From Rhodothermales bacterium (GTDB lineage: Bacteria > Bacteroidota > Rhodothermia > Rhodothermales > VXPQ01): a stretch of DNA of 64,000 bases. Made by a program: the position numbers and the translations under genes. Location: positions 66,393-130,392 of the forward strand of contig JAJECT010000024.1 of assembly GCA_022821845.1 (NCBI GenBank). Reading direction: 5' to 3'. Each line of letters opens with the position of its first letter. Position 1 is the stretch's first letter. The notes beneath the pieces are model-generated. The model did not search any database. It worked only from the letters and a program-made list of their open reading frames with translations, and had not been told where the DNA came from. Below are positions 26,990-34,906 of the stretch, piece by piece.

Positions 26990-27901
26990 TCAGACATCCT
27001 CTTCTTTTACGGAATGTCCCCCGAACCGGTTGCGCATGGCCGAAAGAAGGCGGTGCGCAAAGGACCGGTCGTCGCGGGACTGAATGCGCTGAAGCAGCGA
27101 AGCGGTAATAACCGGCGCGGGAATATTCAGGTCGATCGCTTCGCGGACCGTCCATCGCCCCTCGCCAGAGTCGGGCACGAAGGGCGCAATGCCGCCAAGG
27201 TCCGCATCCTCTTTCAGCGCGTCCGCCGTCAGGTCCAGCAACCAGGACCGAACCACGCTTCCGTGACGCCAGACCTCCGCAATGGCCTGCGCGTCCAGAT
27301 CGAAACGGTCGCTTCCCGCCAGGATCGCGAACCCCTCTGCATACGCCTGCATCATGCCGTACTCAATGCCGTTGTGCACCATTTTCGCGAAATGGCCCGC
27401 CCCGGCAGGCCCGACATGCGCCCAGCCGTCCGCGCCGCCAGACGCCAGCGCGTCGAAAACCGGCGCAAGCGGTTCGATAGCCTCTGCATCCCCGCCCGCC
27501 ATCAGGCAATACCCCTCCGCAAGGCCCCAGACGCCCCCGCTGACCCCCGCATCGACCAGGCGCAGGCCGCGTTCCTTCATGGCAGCGGCGCGCCGAACCG
27601 TATTGCGATAATCGGAATTGCCGCCGTCGACCACGACGTCGCCTGCTTCAAGCAGCGGCGCAAGCGCGGCAAGGGTCTCGTCCACCGCCGCGCCGGCGGG
27701 CACCATCATCCAGATGCGCCGGGGCGCGGCGCACCGGTTCGCCAGGGCTTCCAGCGAATCGGCGGCGACCATGCCGGATTGCTCGTATTCCGAAACGACC
27801 TCGGGCGAAAGGTCGAATCCAGCGACGCGGTGTCCATGCCGGAGAAGCCGGAGCGCCATATTGCCCCCCATTTTCCCCAGTCCAATCATGCCAATTTCCA
27901 T
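26990..27901 (-). CDS. gnd: 6-phosphogluconate dehydrogenase, short form
   Basis: This 303-residue enzyme oxidatively decarboxylates 6-phosphogluconate to ribulose 5-phosphate. It shows the Rossmann motif MIGLGKMGGNMALRL, VVDGGNSDYRNT, the substrate loop DAGVSGGVWG, GYCLMAGGD and the catalytic KMVHNGIEYGMMQ. At about 300 residues it belongs to the short (GndA/YqeC-like, often NAD-using) class; the E. coli type is about 468. It converges with gntK. Confidence 0.93.
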   Translation of the reverse strand: MEIGMIGLGKMGGNMALRLLRHGHRVAGFDLSPEVVSEYEQSGMVAADSLEALANRCAAPRRIWMMVPAGAAVDETLAALAPLLEAGDVVVDGGNSDYRNTVRRAAAMKERGLRLVDAGVSGGVWGLAEGYCLMAGGDAEAIEPLAPVFDALASGGADGWAHVGPAGAGHFAKMVHNGIEYGMMQAYAEGFAILAGSDRFDLDAQAIAEVWRHGSVVRSWLLDLTADALKEDADLGGIAPFVPDSGEGRWTVREAIDLNIPAPVITASLLQRIQSRDDRSFAHRLLSAMRNRFGGHSVKEEDV

Positions 27902-27968
27902 ATCCAGCCCCCGTTGAGCAGGAAAAAAACCATACGCGTTCCACAGGAAGATAACGCCCCCGATCTAC

Positions 27969-28233
27969 TTTAAGGATACGCTGATTAAGTCCACGAAGCG
28001 CAGAGGCTGCGAGGGGTGCGCTGGCAAGGAATGACGAAGCAGCGTGGCAGGCCCCACGTAATGAGGAATGACGCAGCCAGCGTGCCCCTCGCAGCCTCCC
28101 GAAGGGCGCGTCACGTCCGCAACATACCGAATCTACGGTTTTTTCTGCTGTTTTCAATGATTCAGGCATGATGTTCTTTGGCGGGCAATAGTGACGCGCT
28201 GAGCGAAGTGGTTTTGATCAGCGTATCCTTTAA
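27969..28233. repeat. MITE-like element, copy 3 (about 265 bp, inverted relative to copies 1 and 2)
   Basis: The ends read TTTAAGGATACGCTGATTAA on the left and, reversed, TTAAAGGATACGCTGATCAA on the right. The body is the reverse complement of copies 1 and 2. It lies between gnd and the OPT transporter gene, which diverge from it. Confidence 0.87.
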
Positions 28234-28352
28234 CCGGCCTATCCGACGGATACCGTACAACCCGTTTGATTCTTCGCCTGTTCTTGCGCTATTTTCGGGT
28301 ATGCGCTCCGTTTGGACGCAATCGCCGACCCTGCCCGTCGAAATAGTACGCC

Positions 28353-30419
28353 ATGAATACGCCTACCGGAAAGCAGTCCCCCGCCTTTACGCCCTATATC
28401 CCGGCGTCGAAGACCTTGCCTGAAATTACGGTCAAGGCCGTGATTCTCGGTTTTATTCTGTCCGCCGTGCTGGCCGGAGCCAACGCCTACCTTGGACTCA
28501 AGGTCGGACTCACCGTGTCCGCCTCCATTCCCGCGGCGGTCATTTCCATGGCGATCCTGCGCTTTTTCCGCGAGTCGAATATCCTCGAAAACAATATCGT
28601 GCAAACGGCGGCCTCGGCGGGCGAATCGCTTGCGGCGGGCGTCATCTTTACGCTCCCCGCCCTGCTGATGCTGCAATACTGGCAGGGATTCGACTTTCTG
28701 GCCACCATGTCCATCGCGCTTACGGGCGGCGTGCTGGGCGTGTTGTTCACCATACCCTTGCGGCGGGCGCTCATTATCGAGGCCCAGCTCCAGTTCCCGG
28801 AAGGCGTGGCCACGGCCGAAGTGCTCAAGGCGGGCGCGGAAGGCGGGGAAGGCGCCCGGTATATCGCGCTGGCGGGCGTGGCGGGCGCGCTCCTGAAACT
28901 GTTCCAGACCGGATTCCGCCTTGTGGCGGACTCGGCAGCCGGAGCGGTTCAGGCAGGGCGGGCCGTTTTCGGATACGGCACCGAACTGGGCGTGGCGCTG
29001 CTGGGCGTAGGGTACATCGTGGGGTTGAACATCGCCGTCCTGGTGTTTGCGGGCGGCCTGATTTCGTGGCTGTTCGGCATCCCCCTCTATACGGCGATGG
29101 CCTCGCCGGAAGCGCTGGCGGCCCTTACGGAAGGCGCCACGGGATACGAAGCGGCGCTTGCGGTGTGGAGCGGGCGCATTCGGTACCTCGGCGTGGGGGC
29201 CATGGCGCTCGGGGGCGTCTGGGCGCTGCTTTCGCTGGTCAAGCCCATCCGGGACGGCATCCGTTCGTCGCTGTCCGCCGTCCGGGAGGCGCGGTCGGGA
29301 GATCGGTCGGGCATCGCCCGAACCGAACGGGATACCCCCATTCACATCGTACTCTGGGGAACCTTGGCCATGTCCCTCCCCATTTTCGTCAGCTTCCTGT
29401 TCATCGTGGATCAGGAAGCCCTGGGCATTACGGCAGGATTGTACTGGGGCACGCTGGCGGGCGGTCTGGTCTTCGCGCTCCTCGCCGGGTTCCTTTTTGC
29501 ATCCGTAGCCGGGTACATGGCCGGTCTCGTGGGATCGTCGAACAATCCCATCTCTGGCGTCACCATCGCAACCATCCTGAGCACCTCCTTGCTTCTGCTC
29601 TGGGTTCTGGGGTCGCAAATCAATTTCGCCGTCGATGCGATGCAGGCCACCACGGCGGCGGCGACGGCTATCCTGGTCGGGGCGGTCGTATGCTGCGCGG
29701 CCGCCATCGCCGGGGACAACATGCAGGATCTGAAGGCCGGGTATCTCGTAGGCGCCACCCCCTTCAGACAGCAAATCATGCAGGTGGTGGGCGTCGTGGC
29801 CGCTGCGCTGGCGCTGGCCCCCATCCTGGACCTGTTGTTTCAGGCGTACGGCCTGGGCGACATATTTCCGCGGGAAGGCATGGACCCGTCGCAAGCGCTT
29901 CAGGCGCCGCAAGCCACGCTCATGAGTTCGGTGGCCGACGGCGTATTTCGTCAGGACCTGCCATGGAACATGATTACGATCGGGGCGCTCATCGCCGCCG
30001 CCATCATTGTCCTCGACAAATACCTGGAGCGGCGCGGCGGCGCGTTTCGCGCGCCGGTGCTGGCCGTCGCCGTGGGCGTCTATTTGCCGCTGGAATTGAC
30101 CGTCCCCATTTTCGTCGGCGGGCTGATCGCGTTCCTGGCCCAGCGGTCGCTAAGGCGGCGCAAGGACCAGATCGGGGGCGAAGTCGCGTACGAAGAAGCC
30201 GTGCAAAAGGCGAAGCGGCGGGGGCTGTTGTTCGCTTCCGGCTTGATCACCGGCGAAGCCCTCGTAGGCATCCTTCTGGCCATTCCGTTCGCGGCGGCGC
30301 AGAGTACGCAAGTGCTTGCCCTCGCACCCGAGGGCTTCGCGCCCGTCGCCGACGCGCTTGGGCTGGTCGCCTTCGGCTGCTTCATTGCGTGGCTGTACCG
30401 CGTGGCGCGGCGGGCATGA
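28353..30419 (+). CDS. OPT family oligopeptide/metal-chelate transporter
   Basis: This 688-residue integral membrane protein has around 16 hydrophobic segments. OPT signatures are PEITVKAVILGFILSAVLAGANAYLGL at the start, FPEGVATAEVL, the conserved GSSNNPISGVTIATIL, and the AGDNMQDLKAGYLVGATP motif near the centre. Bacterial members of this clade take up oligopeptides, possibly as metal chelates. Substrate is not known. A phosphodiesterase gene starts 28 bp downstream on the same strand. Confidence 0.92.
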   Translation: MNTPTGKQSPAFTPYIPASKTLPEITVKAVILGFILSAVLAGANAYLGLKVGLTVSASIPAAVISMAILRFFRESNILENNIVQTAASAGESLAAGVIFTLPALLMLQYWQGFDFLATMSIALTGGVLGVLFTIPLRRALIIEAQLQFPEGVATAEVLKAGAEGGEGARYIALAGVAGALLKLFQTGFRLVADSAAGAVQAGRAVFGYGTELGVALLGVGYIVGLNIAVLVFAGGLISWLFGIPLYTAMASPEALAALTEGATGYEAALAVWSGRIRYLGVGAMALGGVWALLSLVKPIRDGIRSSLSAVREARSGDRSGIARTERDTPIHIVLWGTLAMSLPIFVSFLFIVDQEALGITAGLYWGTLAGGLVFALLAGFLFASVAGYMAGLVGSSNNPISGVTIATILSTSLLLLWVLGSQINFAVDAMQATTAAATAILVGAVVCCAAAIAGDNMQDLKAGYLVGATPFRQQIMQVVGVVAAALALAPILDLLFQAYGLGDIFPREGMDPSQALQAPQATLMSSVADGVFRQDLPWNMITIGALIAAAIIVLDKYLERRGGAFRAPVLAVAVGVYLPLELTVPIFVGGLIAFLAQRSLRRRKDQIGGEVAYEEAVQKAKRRGLLFASGLITGEALVGILLAIPFAAAQSTQVLALAPEGFAPVADALGLVAFGCFIAWLYRVARRA

Positions 30420-30447
30420 CCGTTTTCCAAGGCAACCGGACAGACTG

Positions 30448-30933
30448 GTGAAAATCGGAATTATCTCGGACACGCACGGTTATTTGCATCCGGCGGTCGC
30501 AACGCATTTCGCCGGCGTGGACTGCATTCTCCACGCCGGGGACGTAGGCGATGCGGCCATTCTGGATCGCCTCGAAGAAATCGCGCCGGTCAAGGCTGTC
30601 TGGGGCAACGTGGACGGACCCGGCGTCCGGTTTCGGACCACCGAAGTCTTGCGCGAGGAAATGGACGGCGTCCGCCTGTGCATGACCCATATCGGAGGCC
30701 GGCCCGGGCGCTGGGACCCCGCCATCGCCAACGCGCTCGCCGCCGACCCGCCGGACATTTTCATCTGCGGGCATAGCCACATCCTGCGCATCGAACGGGT
30801 GCGCCAGCCCGCAGGCATGTTGTACGTTAACCCCGGCGCGGCGGGCCGACAAGGGTTGCACCAGGTCAAGACCTGCGTGTTGCTGGAAATAGCCGACGGA
30901 AGCGCCCGCAAAGCAGACGTCGTGCATCTGTAA
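30448..30933 (+). CDS. YfcE/MJ0936-type metallophosphoesterase
   Basis: This protein of about 161 residues carries the calcineurin-like motifs IGIISDTHG (D-x-H), DCILHAGDVGD, VKAVWGNVDG (GN-D), LCMTHIGG and ICGHSHI. Members hydrolyse phosphodiesters with two metal ions; the natural substrate is usually unknown. The GTG at 30448 (VKIGIISDTHG) fits the family start; the track start at 30316 lies inside the transporter gene. It is probably co-transcribed with the downstream phosphatase (18-bp gap). Confidence 0.88.
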   Translation: MKIGIISDTHGYLHPAVATHFAGVDCILHAGDVGDAAILDRLEEIAPVKAVWGNVDGPGVRFRTTEVLREEMDGVRLCMTHIGGRPGRWDPAIANALAADPPDIFICGHSHILRIERVRQPAGMLYVNPGAAGRQGLHQVKTCVLLEIADGSARKADVVHL

Positions 30934-30951
30934 AACAGGCTCCCGCCGCGC

Positions 30952-32709
30952 ATGTCCAATCCAGACCCATCTCCCATGCGAAGCGAACGCTTCGACCTGC
31001 GGGCGCTATACGAAACGAGCCGCCTGCTAAGCACGTCGCTCGACCTGAAATTCGTGCTGAACAGTTTGCTCCTCACCGTCATGAGCAAACTGCTGACGAC
31101 CCGGGCCGCCGTGCTGATGCGCGATCCGGTCGAGAACGGATACCGCGTGGCCGCCACAAGGAACATCAAGACGCTTCAGGAAGGCGTCGTGCTCGAAACG
31201 CCGGACCTGCCGGAGGACGCCGTGCTGACGGGCCAGGACGCGCCGCCCGCGCTGCGGGAGCACGGCCTGGAACTGGCGGCGCCTATCCGGTTCGGAAGCC
31301 GGGAAATCGGCATGCTCGCCGCCGGGCGCAAAGCGACGGGCGAACCCTACGATCCATTCGAACTGGAATTCGTCCGGTCGCTGGTGCATATGTCCTCCAC
31401 GGCGGTGCACAACTCGCTGATGGTGGAAGAACTGCAACTGGCGAACCGCGACCTGGACGCGCGAATCCAGGAGCTGAATACGCTTTTCGAGCTGTCGCAG
31501 GAATTCAACGCCGCCATCGACCGGGAGCGGGTCGTGAAGTTGCTCTCCTTCGCCCTGATGGGACAAATGCTGGCGTCCCGACACCTGTTTCTGGTGCGAC
31601 GAAGCCGGACGAACGAGGATCCGACCCGACCGGACCTGTTCGTCGCCGCCTCCGGGGACTTGTCGGAGCGGATGCCCCCCGACCTGGCGCAGCAGCTGTG
31701 CGCGCTGGAACGCCTCGTCCCGCCAGACGACGAGACGACGCCTCCCGACGCGCTCCGGCAGGGACTCCGGGACCTTGGACTGATCCTTGCGCTGCCCCTG
31801 AAACAACAGGGACAGCCGTGCGGGGCCTTATGCCTCGGCCCCAGGCAAAGTGGGCAATCGTACACCCCCGCAGACATCGAATTCCTGTCCGCCCTGGGCA
31901 ATCTCACCCTCGTTTCGGTGCAAAATTCGTTTCTGGTCGAAGAACAGATCGAGAAAAAACGCCTGGAGGAAGAGATGCGCATTGCGCGGCGCATTCAGGA
32001 ACGGCTCTTGCCCCGGGAAACCCCCGGCACAGACCCCTACGAAGTCGCCGCGCTCGCCAGGCCAAGCCGCGTCGTAGGCGGCGACTACTACGACGTGGCG
32101 CGGCTCAAAGGCGAACGACTCCTGCTCGCTATCGCCGACGTAACAGGCAAGGGCATGCCCGCCGCGCTCCTCATGGCGAATTTGCAGGCCAGCTTGCATG
32201 TCGTGCTGCCCATGGACATGACCATCGAGCAGGCGGTGGGACATATCAATCGCGTCACGTGCGAAAACACCGACGCGGACCGGTTCATTACGTTCTTCAT
32301 GGCCATCCTGCACCTCGATTCCGGCTATATGGAATACGTGAACGCGGGGCACAATCCTCCCCTGGTCGTGCGGCGAAACGGGGCTACGGAATTGCTAAGC
32401 AGCGGCGGACTGCTGCTGGGCGTAATGGATGGGGCGGGCTACGAACGCGGCGCGGTCCGCCTGGAGCCGGGGGACGTCGTGGCGCTGTTTACGGACGGCG
32501 TAACGGAGGCCATGAACGCTTCCGGCGAAGAATATCTCGAAGAACGCCTTGAAGCCGCGCTCCAGCGGGCGCATACGAAATCGGCGGCGGACATCGTGGA
32601 CCTGGTCCACAAGGACATTGCGAAATTTACGGGAAATGTCGAGGAATTGTCCGACGACCTCACCATGCTGGTGGTCAAGCGGGCCGCGGACGCGGAGCCT
32701 CCCGCATAA
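30952..32709 (+). CDS. GAF-GAF-PP2C (SpoIIE/RsbU-type) serine phosphatase
   Basis: This is a 585-residue cytosolic signalling protein. Two GAF-like domains occupy about residues 20-160 and 180-325, joined by a helical linker (VEELQLANRDLDARIQELN). A second coiled segment IEKKRLEEEMRIARRIQERLLP leads into the PP2C-like phosphatase (about 355-580) with metal motifs VVGGDYYDV, IADVTGKGMPAALLMANL, NAGHNPPLVV, LFTDGVTEAMN and SDDLTMLVV. Such proteins dephosphorylate anti-anti-sigma factors. No partner kinase or STAS gene lies in the window. Confidence 0.92.
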   Translation: MSNPDPSPMRSERFDLRALYETSRLLSTSLDLKFVLNSLLLTVMSKLLTTRAAVLMRDPVENGYRVAATRNIKTLQEGVVLETPDLPEDAVLTGQDAPPALREHGLELAAPIRFGSREIGMLAAGRKATGEPYDPFELEFVRSLVHMSSTAVHNSLMVEELQLANRDLDARIQELNTLFELSQEFNAAIDRERVVKLLSFALMGQMLASRHLFLVRRSRTNEDPTRPDLFVAASGDLSERMPPDLAQQLCALERLVPPDDETTPPDALRQGLRDLGLILALPLKQQGQPCGALCLGPRQSGQSYTPADIEFLSALGNLTLVSVQNSFLVEEQIEKKRLEEEMRIARRIQERLLPRETPGTDPYEVAALARPSRVVGGDYYDVARLKGERLLLAIADVTGKGMPAALLMANLQASLHVVLPMDMTIEQAVGHINRVTCENTDADRFITFFMAILHLDSGYMEYVNAGHNPPLVVRRNGATELLSSGGLLLGVMDGAGYERGAVRLEPGDVVALFTDGVTEAMNASGEEYLEERLEAALQRAHTKSAADIVDLVHKDIAKFTGNVEELSDDLTMLVVKRAADAEPPA

Positions 32710-32745
32710 TTCGCCTGTCTTTCCGCGAAAATCCTCGAATCCCAT

Positions 32746-32788
32746 CGCTGCGTTGCGTATCATATAGCGCTGCGTTGCGTATCATATA
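32746..32788. repeat. 21-bp direct repeat in the transaldolase leader
   Basis: A perfect 21-mer beginning CGCTGCGTTGCG and ending TATCATATA occurs at 32746-32766 and 32768-32788. Its AT-rich end TATCATATA could supply duplicated -10-like or operator sequence 36 bp before the transaldolase ATG. Confidence 0.8.
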
Positions 32789-32823
32789 CGTCGTATCGTT
32801 TCCGCTCACATTGTCCCTTCGCC

Positions 32824-33483
32824 ATGAAATTTTTCGTAGACACCGCGGACCTGGAGGAAATCCGCGAGGCCGCCTCGCTGGGCGTACTGGACGGCGTAAC
32901 CACGAATCCGTCGCTCATGAGAAAGGCGGGCAACGTGAATTTTCACGAGCACATCTACCGCATTTGCGAGCTGGTGGATGGGGACGTGTCCGCCGAAGTT
33001 ACCGCCGTCGATTACGACGGCATCATGGAACAGGCGCGGCAACTGGCGCCCATTCACAAAAATGTCGTGGTGAAAGTGCCGCTCATTCCCGACGGAATCA
33101 AGGCCCTGAAAACCTGTTCGGAAGAAGGCATCCGGACCAACTGTACGCTTTGTTTCTCGCCGACGCAGGCGCTGATCGCCGCCAAGGCAGGCGCCAACTA
33201 CATCAGCCCGTTTATCGGACGCCTCGACGACATCTCGACGAACGGCATGGAGCTCATTGAGCAAATCGTCCAGATATACCGGCAATACGACTTCGCCACC
33301 GAGGTGCTGGCGGCCTCCATCCGGCACCCGCTGCATGTGGTCGAGGCGGCCCTCGTGGGCGCGGACGTAGCCACCATGCCGCTTGGCGTGATCAAGAAGC
33401 TGCTCCATCACCCGCTCACAGACATCGGCCTGGAGCGGTTCCTCGCCGACTGGCGGGAATACGAAGCAGCCGCATCGACGTAA
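32824..33483 (+). CDS. Transaldolase / fructose-6-phosphate aldolase-like protein
   Basis: This 219-residue TIM-barrel aldolase starts [16 protein letters not shown] and contains GVTTNPSLM, the Schiff-base Lys in VVVKVPL (Lys84), [13 protein letters not shown] and [15 protein letters not shown]. It belongs to the short transaldolase (TalC/Fsa) subfamily. Enzymes of this size in Bacteroidota and Firmicutes usually act as transaldolases of the pentose phosphate pathway, consistent with gnd and gntK nearby. Activity toward free dihydroxyacetone (Fsa type) cannot be excluded. Confidence 0.93.
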   Translation: MKFFVDTADLEEIREAASLGVLDGVTTNPSLMRKAGNVNFHEHIYRICELVDGDVSAEVTAVDYDGIMEQARQLAPIHKNVVVKVPLIPDGIKALKTCSEEGIRTNCTLCFSPTQALIAAKAGANYISPFIGRLDDISTNGMELIEQIVQIYRQYDFATEVLAASIRHPLHVVEAALVGADVATMPLGVIKKLLHHPLTDIGLERFLADWREYEAAAST

Positions 33484-33496
33484 CGGCGGGTACGGA

Positions 33497-34897
33497 ATGC
33501 AGTTTGTTTCTCTGGGGAAAACAGAAGCCATCGGGGCCAGCTGTCACCTTGCGCTGATCGGCGATACGGGCCTCCTCATCGACGCGGGCGCCGACCCCGA
33601 CGAAGAAGGGCCGGACTCGTTGCCGGATTTCGCCGCGATCCACCAGCGACCCGAATGGCCTGTGGACCATGCGCTGGTTACGCATGCGCACCACGACCAC
33701 ATCGGTTCGTTGCCCGTGCTGATCCAGCATTTTCCGCATGTGCGCGTCCATATGACGCGGGCTACGCGCGATTTGACGGATTTCGTGCTTCCCGCCTCCG
33801 CGCGCCTGCAACAGCGCAAACTTGAGGAAGGCACGTCGATTCATGCGCCCCTTTTTGACGAAGAGGAACTGGAAGGGCAACAATTCCTGTACGCTCCCCG
33901 CGACCTCAACACCGATTTCGACGTAACCGGACTTCGCGGCCAATGCCGGATCACGGCCCGGTTTTACCATGCCGGACACGTGCTGGGCGCCGCCGGCGTC
34001 CTTTTATCCTGGGAAGTCGATGGACGAACCCGGCGGGCGTTCTACACCAGCGACACCAATCGGCATGCGCAGGCCATTGTTCCGGGCGGAGCGTATCCGG
34101 ACCCTCCCGTAGATATATTGATCCTCGAATCCACGCTGGGCGCCGACAAGGACGCCGAATCGACCACGCGCAAGGCAGAGGAAAAGAAATTCGGCGACGC
34201 CCTGGCGAGGGTGCTGGAGCGGGGCGGCACGGCGCTGATCCCCTCGTTCGCATTCGGGCGCGCGCAGGAAGTCCTTGCGCTCATTGACCGGTTCAAGAAG
34301 CGGAAGCGCATTCCGGCGGACATTCCGGTCTATACCGCCGGTTCCATGCGGGCGTTTGCCGAAATCTATGATCGTACGCGCTTCAACACGCCCCGCCTGG
34401 ACGAGGAATTCAAGGTATTCGACGTGGAGCAAATGCGCCTGCCCCGCAAGCCGGCGCTACTCAACCGGGCGTTGCAGGGACCGGCCATCCATCTGGCGGC
34501 CAGCGGCATGATGTTCGAACGCACCTTGTCCAACATGCTGGCGCGCCGCCTCGTCGAGGACGAAAAAAACGCCATCTTTCTGGTGGGATTCGCCAAGGAA
34601 GATTCTCCGGCGGCCCAACTCCTCGCCGCCGCAGATGAGGAGGGCGAAAACGCCGAGGTCCAGCTCGACCGGACGAAACCGAAGCAACCCGTCCGGTGCG
34701 AAGTCCGGAAATTCCGCTTCAGCGGGCACAGCCACCGGGGCGATCTCATCAAACTGGTCGAACGCCTGTCGCCCGCAACCGTCGCGCTCGTGCACGGCGA
34801 AACGGACGCGCGAAACTGGATGGCCAAGAAGATTCGAAAGAAGTACCCGAACATCGACGTCGTAATACCCGAGGAAGGCATACCCGTCGAATTGTAA
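33497..34897 (+). CDS. Metallo-beta-lactamase/beta-CASP RNA-processing exonuclease-like protein
   Basis: This is a 466-residue MBL-fold nuclease. The zinc motif THAHHDHIG lies near residue 60; YHAGHVLGAAG and FYTSDTN continue the MBL domain. The beta-CASP insert follows with ALIPSFAFGRAQEVL, AASGMM and FSGHSHRGDLIKLV, ending in LVHGETDARNW. The family includes CPSF73-like enzymes and Thermus TTHA0252, which cut RNA. An acidic/lysine insertion (EEGENAEVQLDRTKPKQ) precedes the last block. It starts 13 bp after transaldolase. Confidence 0.9.
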   Translation: MQFVSLGKTEAIGASCHLALIGDTGLLIDAGADPDEEGPDSLPDFAAIHQRPEWPVDHALVTHAHHDHIGSLPVLIQHFPHVRVHMTRATRDLTDFVLPASARLQQRKLEEGTSIHAPLFDEEELEGQQFLYAPRDLNTDFDVTGLRGQCRITARFYHAGHVLGAAGVLLSWEVDGRTRRAFYTSDTNRHAQAIVPGGAYPDPPVDILILESTLGADKDAESTTRKAEEKKFGDALARVLERGGTALIPSFAFGRAQEVLALIDRFKKRKRIPADIPVYTAGSMRAFAEIYDRTRFNTPRLDEEFKVFDVEQMRLPRKPALLNRALQGPAIHLAASGMMFERTLSNMLARRLVEDEKNAIFLVGFAKEDSPAAQLLAAADEEGENAEVQLDRTKPKQPVRCEVRKFRFSGHSHRGDLIKLVERLSPATVALVHGETDARNWMAKKIRKKYPNIDVVIPEEGIPVEL

Positions 34898-34906
34898 GTC
34901 TACAGC

